NCBI GenBank assembly: GCA_035761045.1
Contig: DASTRU010000078.1
Location: 1 to 8,743 of the forward strand
Length of the DNA: 8,743 bases
DNA from: DASTRU01 sp035761045
GTDB taxonomy: Bacteria; Pseudomonadota; Gammaproteobacteria; Burkholderiales; Burkholderiaceae_E
Direction of reading: 5' to 3'
Positions 5,867-8,743 of the stretch are shown one piece after another (position 1 is the stretch's first letter; the number at the start of each line of letters is the position of its first letter). The notes under the pieces are model-generated. The model worked only from the letters and a program-made list of their open reading frames with translations. It was not told the origin of the DNA and ran no database searches. The translations under genes were made by a program, and so were the position numbers.

Positions 5867-5902
5867 ACGGACCAGCGTCCTTAAGTGTGGAATGAATGGG
5901 GC

Positions 5903-7252
5903 TTAGCCCTTGCGTTGCGCGAGTTTGTGTTCGAGGTAATGAATGCTCGTGCCGCCTTCGACGAACTTAGCGTCGGTCATCAACTCGCGATGCAAGGGGA
6001 TGTTGGTCTTGATGCCTTCGACCACCATTTCCGACAGCGCGATTCGCATGCGGGCGATCGCTTGATCGCGCGTCTTACCGTAGGCAATGACTTTACCGAT
6101 CATGGAATCGTAATTAGGCGGTACGAAATAGCCGTTGTAGGCGTGCGAATCAACGCGAATTCCCGGGCCACCCGGCGCATGCCAGTTGTTGATGCGCCCC
6201 GGACTGGGCACGAAGCTGAATGGATCCTCGGCATTGATGCGGCATTCGATCGCGTGGCCGTCGAGCACGACGTCGCGTTGCTTGAGCGCGAGCTTTTCGC
6301 CGGCCGCCACGCGAATCTGCTCTTGCACGATGTCGATACCGGTAATCATCTCGGTGACGGGATGTTCAACCTGCACGCGCGTGTTCATCTCGATGAAATA
6401 GAACTCGCCGTTCTCGTACAAGAACTCGATCGTGCCGGCGCCGCGATACCCGATGCGCTTGCAAGCATCGGCGCACCGTTGGCCGGTTTTGTCGCGCAAG
6501 CGCGGATTAAGTCCAGGCGCCGGCGCTTCTTCGATTACTTTTTGATGGCGACGCTGCATCGAGCAATCGCGCTCGCCTAGGAACACCACGTTGCCGTGTT
6601 GATCCGCCAAGATTTGAATCTCGATATGCCGTGGATTCTCGAGAAACTTCTCCATGTAGACGGCGGGATTACCAAACGCGGCGCCGGCTTCGGTGCGCGT
6701 CATCGTCACGGCATTAACCAGCGCGGCTTCGGTATGCACCACGCGCATGCCGCGCCCGCCACCACCGCCCGCCGCCTTGATGATCACCGGGTACCCAATG
6801 CTGCGCGCGATCTTCACGATCTCTTTCGGATCCTCGGGCAACGCGCCTTCGGACCCGGGCACGCACGGCACGCCTGCCTTGATCATCGCGGCTTTCGCCG
6901 ACACCTTGTCGCCCATCAAACGAATGGTGTCGGGGCGCGGACCGATGAATACAAAACCGGATTGCTCGACGCGCTCGGCGAAGTCGGCGTTCTCCGACAA
7001 GAAGCCGTAGCCCGGATGGATGGCTTCGGCGTCGGTCACTTCCGCCGCGCTGATGATGGCGGGGATGTTCAGATAACTTTGCGCCGAAGGAGCGGGGCCG
7101 ATGCAAACCGATTCATCGGCAAGCTTCACGTACTTCGCTTCGGTGTCGGCCTCCGAATGCACCACCACCGTTTTGATGCCGAGTTCACGGCAGGCGCGTT
7201 GAATGCGCAGGGCGATCTCGCCACGATTGGCGATCAGGATCTTTTCGAACAT
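5903..7252 (-). CDS. accC: Acetyl-CoA carboxylase, biotin carboxylase subunit
   Basis: AccC uses ATP and bicarbonate to carboxylate biotin on AccB, the first half-reaction of acetyl-CoA carboxylase and the committed step of fatty-acid synthesis. With the ATG at 7252 the protein is 449 residues, exactly the E. coli length, and its active-site residues fall at E. coli numbering: K116, K159, the glycine-rich loop GGGGGRGM (162-169), E201, K202, H209, H236, K238, E276, E288, N290, R292 and R338. The order is N-terminal domain, ATP-grasp domain and C-terminal domain. An in-frame TTG at 7264 would only add four residues inside accB, so I prefer the ATG. It begins 4 bases after the accB stop, implying co-translation. 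The stop lies in a short inverted repeat (5898-5908). Confidence 0.98.
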   Translation of the reverse strand: MFEKILIANRGEIALRIQRACRELGIKTVVVHSEADTEAKYVKLADESVCIGPAPSAQSYLNIPAIISAAEVTDAEAIHPGYGFLSENADFAERVEQSGFVFIGPRPDTIRLMGDKVSAKAAMIKAGVPCVPGSEGALPEDPKEIVKIARSIGYPVIIKAAGGGGGRGMRVVHTEAALVNAVTMTRTEAGAAFGNPAVYMEKFLENPRHIEIQILADQHGNVVFLGERDCSMQRRHQKVIEEAPAPGLNPRLRDKTGQRCADACKRIGYRGAGTIEFLYENGEFYFIEMNTRVQVEHPVTEMITGIDIVQEQIRVAAGEKLALKQRDVVLDGHAIECRINAEDPFSFVPSPGRINNWHAPGGPGIRVDSHAYNGYFVPPNYDSMIGKVIAYGKTRDQAIARMRIALSEMVVEGIKTNIPLHRELMTDAKFVEGGTSIHYLEHKLAQRKG

Positions 7253-7256
7253 CGGC

Positions 7257-7724
7257 TTACCCAACGACGAACAAGGGCTGGCCGTATTCCACCGCCTGGC
7301 CGTTCTCGACCAAGATCTCCTTGATCTCGCCCGCCGCGTCGGACTCGATCTCGTTAAGCAACTTCATGGCTTCGATCAAGCACAAGGTGTCGCCTTCCTT
7401 CACCGCCTGGCCCAACTCGACGAAAGGCTTGGCGCCCGGCGAGGGTGAGCGATAGAACGTTCCCACCATGGGCGACTTCACCACGTGGCCTCTCGGCGCT
7501 TCCGTCGTCGGAGCTGCGGGAATAGGCGCGGGTGCCACCGAAGCCGCGGTGGTGTCGGTGGCCGCGGCCATTGCCGCGACCGTTGCCGCCGGCGCCGCCG
7601 CCATCATTACAGGCGGCGCATTTTTCACGATGCGCACCTTGCCATCCGCTTCCGTGACTTCCAACTCGGAAATGCCAGACTCGGCGACAAGGTCAATCAA
7701 TGTCTTTAATTTGCGCAGATCCAT
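7257..7724 (-). CDS. accB: Acetyl-CoA carboxylase, biotin carboxyl carrier protein (BCCP)
   Basis: AccB carries the biotin that shuttles carboxyl groups between AccC and the carboxyltransferase AccAD. The 155-residue protein (E. coli 156) has an N-terminal segment (1-35), a flexible Ala/Pro linker (about 36-78) and a biotinyl domain (about 80-155). The biotin acceptor is K121 in EAMK (118-121), and the protruding thumb characteristic of BCCP is recognisable around SPSPGAKPFVELG (93-105). The residues after the lysine are LL rather than the MM of E. coli. The ATG at 7724 is preceded by AGGGG. The stop is 4 bases from the accC start. A gap of 57 bases separates it from aroQ, in and next to which a possible promoter lies. 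Confidence 0.97.
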   Translation of the reverse strand: MDLRKLKTLIDLVAESGISELEVTEADGKVRIVKNAPPVMMAAAPAATVAAMAAATDTTAASVAPAPIPAAPTTEAPRGHVVKSPMVGTFYRSPSPGAKPFVELGQAVKEGDTLCLIEAMKLLNEIESDAAGEIKEILVENGQAVEYGQPLFVVG

Positions 7725-7758
7725 CCCGATCTACCCCTAAGTTCTTATAACTTCGGCG

Positions 7759-7785
7759 ATGTTAGCACGCGGCGCAAAGCCTCAA
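7759..7785 (-). promoter_or_regulatory. Possible accBC promoter
   Basis: On the - strand TTGAGG (7785-7780), overlapping the aroQ stop codon, lies 15 bases before TAACAT (7764-7759), which has an extended -10 TG just upstream (TGCTAACAT). Each box matches consensus at four of six positions and the spacer is short, so this is weak. accBC has its own promoter in other bacteria, which makes the site plausible. Confidence 0.25.
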
Positions 7786-8225
7786 CGCGAGCTGAGAGTG
7801 AGCGCGAATTCAGCGGCGGCGTAATACCCGAACGGCCCCAAGCCGGCGACGACGCCAACCGCCACATCGGACAAAAACGACCGATGCCGAAACGCCTCGC
7901 GTGCATGCACGTTCGAAAGATGTACTTCGATGAATGGAATACCGACGCCCACCAATGCGTCGCGTAGCGCCACGCTGGTGTGGGTCAAGCCTCCGGGATT
8001 GATCACGATCGCATTCACGCCCTCGCTGCGCGCCGCATGGATTCGGTCGATCAACGCACCTTCGTGATTCGACTGAAAGCTTTCAAGCGTCACGCTTTTC
8101 GCGCGTGCCCATGCATTCAACTCGGCCTCGATTTCCTTCAGCGTGGTCCGCCCGTACACCTGCGGCTCGCGTGTGCCAAGCAGATTGAGATTGGGGCCAT
8201 GAAGGACCAGCAAATGGGAGGTCAT
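7782..8225 (-). CDS. aroQ: 3-dehydroquinate dehydratase, type II
   Basis: This cytoplasmic enzyme removes water from 3-dehydroquinate to give 3-dehydroshikimate, step three of the shikimate pathway. The 147-residue length is typical of the small dodecameric type II enzymes. Visible signature elements are HGPNLNLLGTREPQVYG (9-25) with the catalytic tyrosine Y24, FQSNHEG (50-56), INPGGLTHTS (75-84), EVHLSNVHARE (100-110) with the catalytic histidine H102, and FRHRS (112-116). The ATG at 8225 has no obvious Shine-Dalgarno sequence. It lies 89 bases after the tlpA-like gene and 57 bases before accB. The aroQ-accB-accC order is common in proteobacteria. Confidence 0.97.
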   Translation of the reverse strand: MTSHLLVLHGPNLNLLGTREPQVYGRTTLKEIEAELNAWARAKSVTLESFQSNHEGALIDRIHAARSEGVNAIVINPGGLTHTSVALRDALVGVGIPFIEVHLSNVHAREAFRHRSFLSDVAVGVVAGLGPFGYYAAAEFALTLSSR

Positions 8226-8267
8226 AAAGTCGTCGCGTCACGTATTCGTCGCGATCATGTGTTAAGC

Positions 8268-8285
8268 GGGCGCGATTTTGCGCCC
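8268..8285 (-). repeat. GC-rich inverted repeat between the tlpA-like gene and aroQ
   Basis: GGGCGC (8268-8273) and GCGCCC (8280-8285) form a perfect six-base inverted repeat around GATTTT. No T-run follows on the - strand, so it is not a full terminator. It may lessen read-through into aroQ or be a protein site; no clear aroQ promoter was found in the 89-base gap (8226-8314). Confidence 0.4.
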
Positions 8286-8314
8286 ATCGTGCGTCATGTG
8301 TCCAACGAGAATGA

Positions 8315-8743
8315 CTAAGTCGTTAATTGATCGAGCCATTCGCGTGCTTGTTCGTAGCGAATTTTTCCCACATGACTCGCATGCAATTGGCCGTCGGCGC
8401 GAATCGCCAAGGTGAATGGCAGGCCGCCGGCCGCATTGCCAAGCGCGCGCGCAAGATCGGCGCCGCTTGCTCCCGCGATCAGCAACGGATAACGAATCGC
8501 GAGTTTTCGCGCGAACTCGGCCACTGCTTCGCCGCGATCCACCGCGAGCCCTAAAACATGCGCGCCCTTAGGTGAATACACGTCGTGCAAGCGTTGAAGC
8601 TCGGGCATTTCCTCCACGCACGGCGCGCACCAAGTGGCCCAAAAATTAAGAATCAACGGTCGGCCTCGCCATTGGCCGAGCGCCTGCGGTTGCCCTGAAG
8701 GATCGGGTAGCGTGAGGGTGAACAGTTGATCAATGGCACTTGC
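8315..8743 (-). CDS. TlpA-like thioredoxin-fold protein, N-terminus outside the window
   Basis: The visible 142 residues are the C-terminal part of a TlpA/ResA-type thiol-disulfide protein, usually anchored in or exported across the inner membrane to reduce or maintain cysteines in envelope proteins, for example during cytochrome c maturation. The frame stays open from 8743, reading ASAIDQLFTLTLPDPSG, into the active site WATWCAPC, with the CxxC pair about residues 39-42 of the visible part. GLPFTLAI further on contains the cis-proline of the fold. The TTG at 8656 is internal, not a start, since typical TlpA sequence runs upstream of it. A signal peptide or anchor would be in the missing part, so localisation is inferred from the family. 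It is the first visible gene of the leftward cluster. Confidence 0.9.
   Translation of the reverse strand, partial: ASAIDQLFTLTLPDPSGQPQALGQWRGRPLILNFWATWCAPCVEEMPELQRLHDVYSPKGAHVLGLAVDRGEAVAEFARKLAIRYPLLIAGASGADLARALGNAAGGLPFTLAIRADGQLHASHVGKIRYEQAREWLDQLTT

Noticed and set aside
8315..8656. Taking the tlpA-like gene as a complete 113-residue protein starting at 8656
   Set aside because: The TTG there is internal; the frame continues to the window edge with typical TlpA sequence, so the gene is partial.

Overview
The window looks like a chromosomal housekeeping region of a betaproteobacterium, most likely in the Burkholderiales. I infer this from the GC-rich coding sequence, the gene order (nrdB, a Lys/Ala-rich histone H1-like gene, yggT, then on the other strand a tlpA-like gene, aroQ, accB, accC, prmA, a zinc-ribbon/DUF3426 gene and a PfkB-family kinase gene), and the histone-like protein ending in the WPFPTG tail typical of that group. 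No phage, transposon, CRISPR array, rRNA or tRNA was seen.

Left part, + strand (1-2802). A complete class I ribonucleotide reductase beta subunit (nrdB) is followed by a 474-base gap. The gap holds a long imperfect hairpin starting 4 bases after the stop codon, an AT-rich patch with a perfect TATAAT box, about 200 bases of locally structured sequence, and a textbook rho-independent terminator. I read the promoter-to-terminator stretch as a probable unannotated small RNA or leader RNA; it is the most novel item here. A 163-residue histone H1-like protein with a 28-residue tandem repeat follows, with its own strong terminator, and then a YggT-family membrane protein whose start codon lies only 11 bases beyond that terminator.

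Right part, - strand (2828-8743). Transcription runs from the right edge leftward: a thioredoxin-fold TlpA-like protein (N-terminus outside the window), 3-dehydroquinase (aroQ), the two acetyl-CoA carboxylase subunits BCCP and biotin carboxylase (accB, accC), ribosomal protein L11 methyltransferase (prmA), a zinc-ribbon/single-membrane-segment DUF3426 protein, and a PfkB-family sugar or nucleoside kinase. Spacing is tight (4 bases between accB and accC, a 4-base GTGA overlap between prmA and the DUF3426 gene, gaps of 36-89 bases elsewhere), so most or all of this is probably one operon, with a possible internal promoter before accB. The yggT and kinase genes converge with only 25 bases between them and no visible terminator.

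Together the genes serve DNA precursor synthesis (NrdB), nucleoid structure (histone-like protein), fatty-acid synthesis initiation (AccB/AccC), aromatic amino-acid synthesis (AroQ), ribosome modification (PrmA) and envelope thiol chemistry (TlpA-like). I do not see a convincing novel multi-gene system; the second looks worth taking are at the noncoding elements of the nrdB-histone gap and at the two co-located genes of uncertain function (DUF3426 and PfkB kinase).
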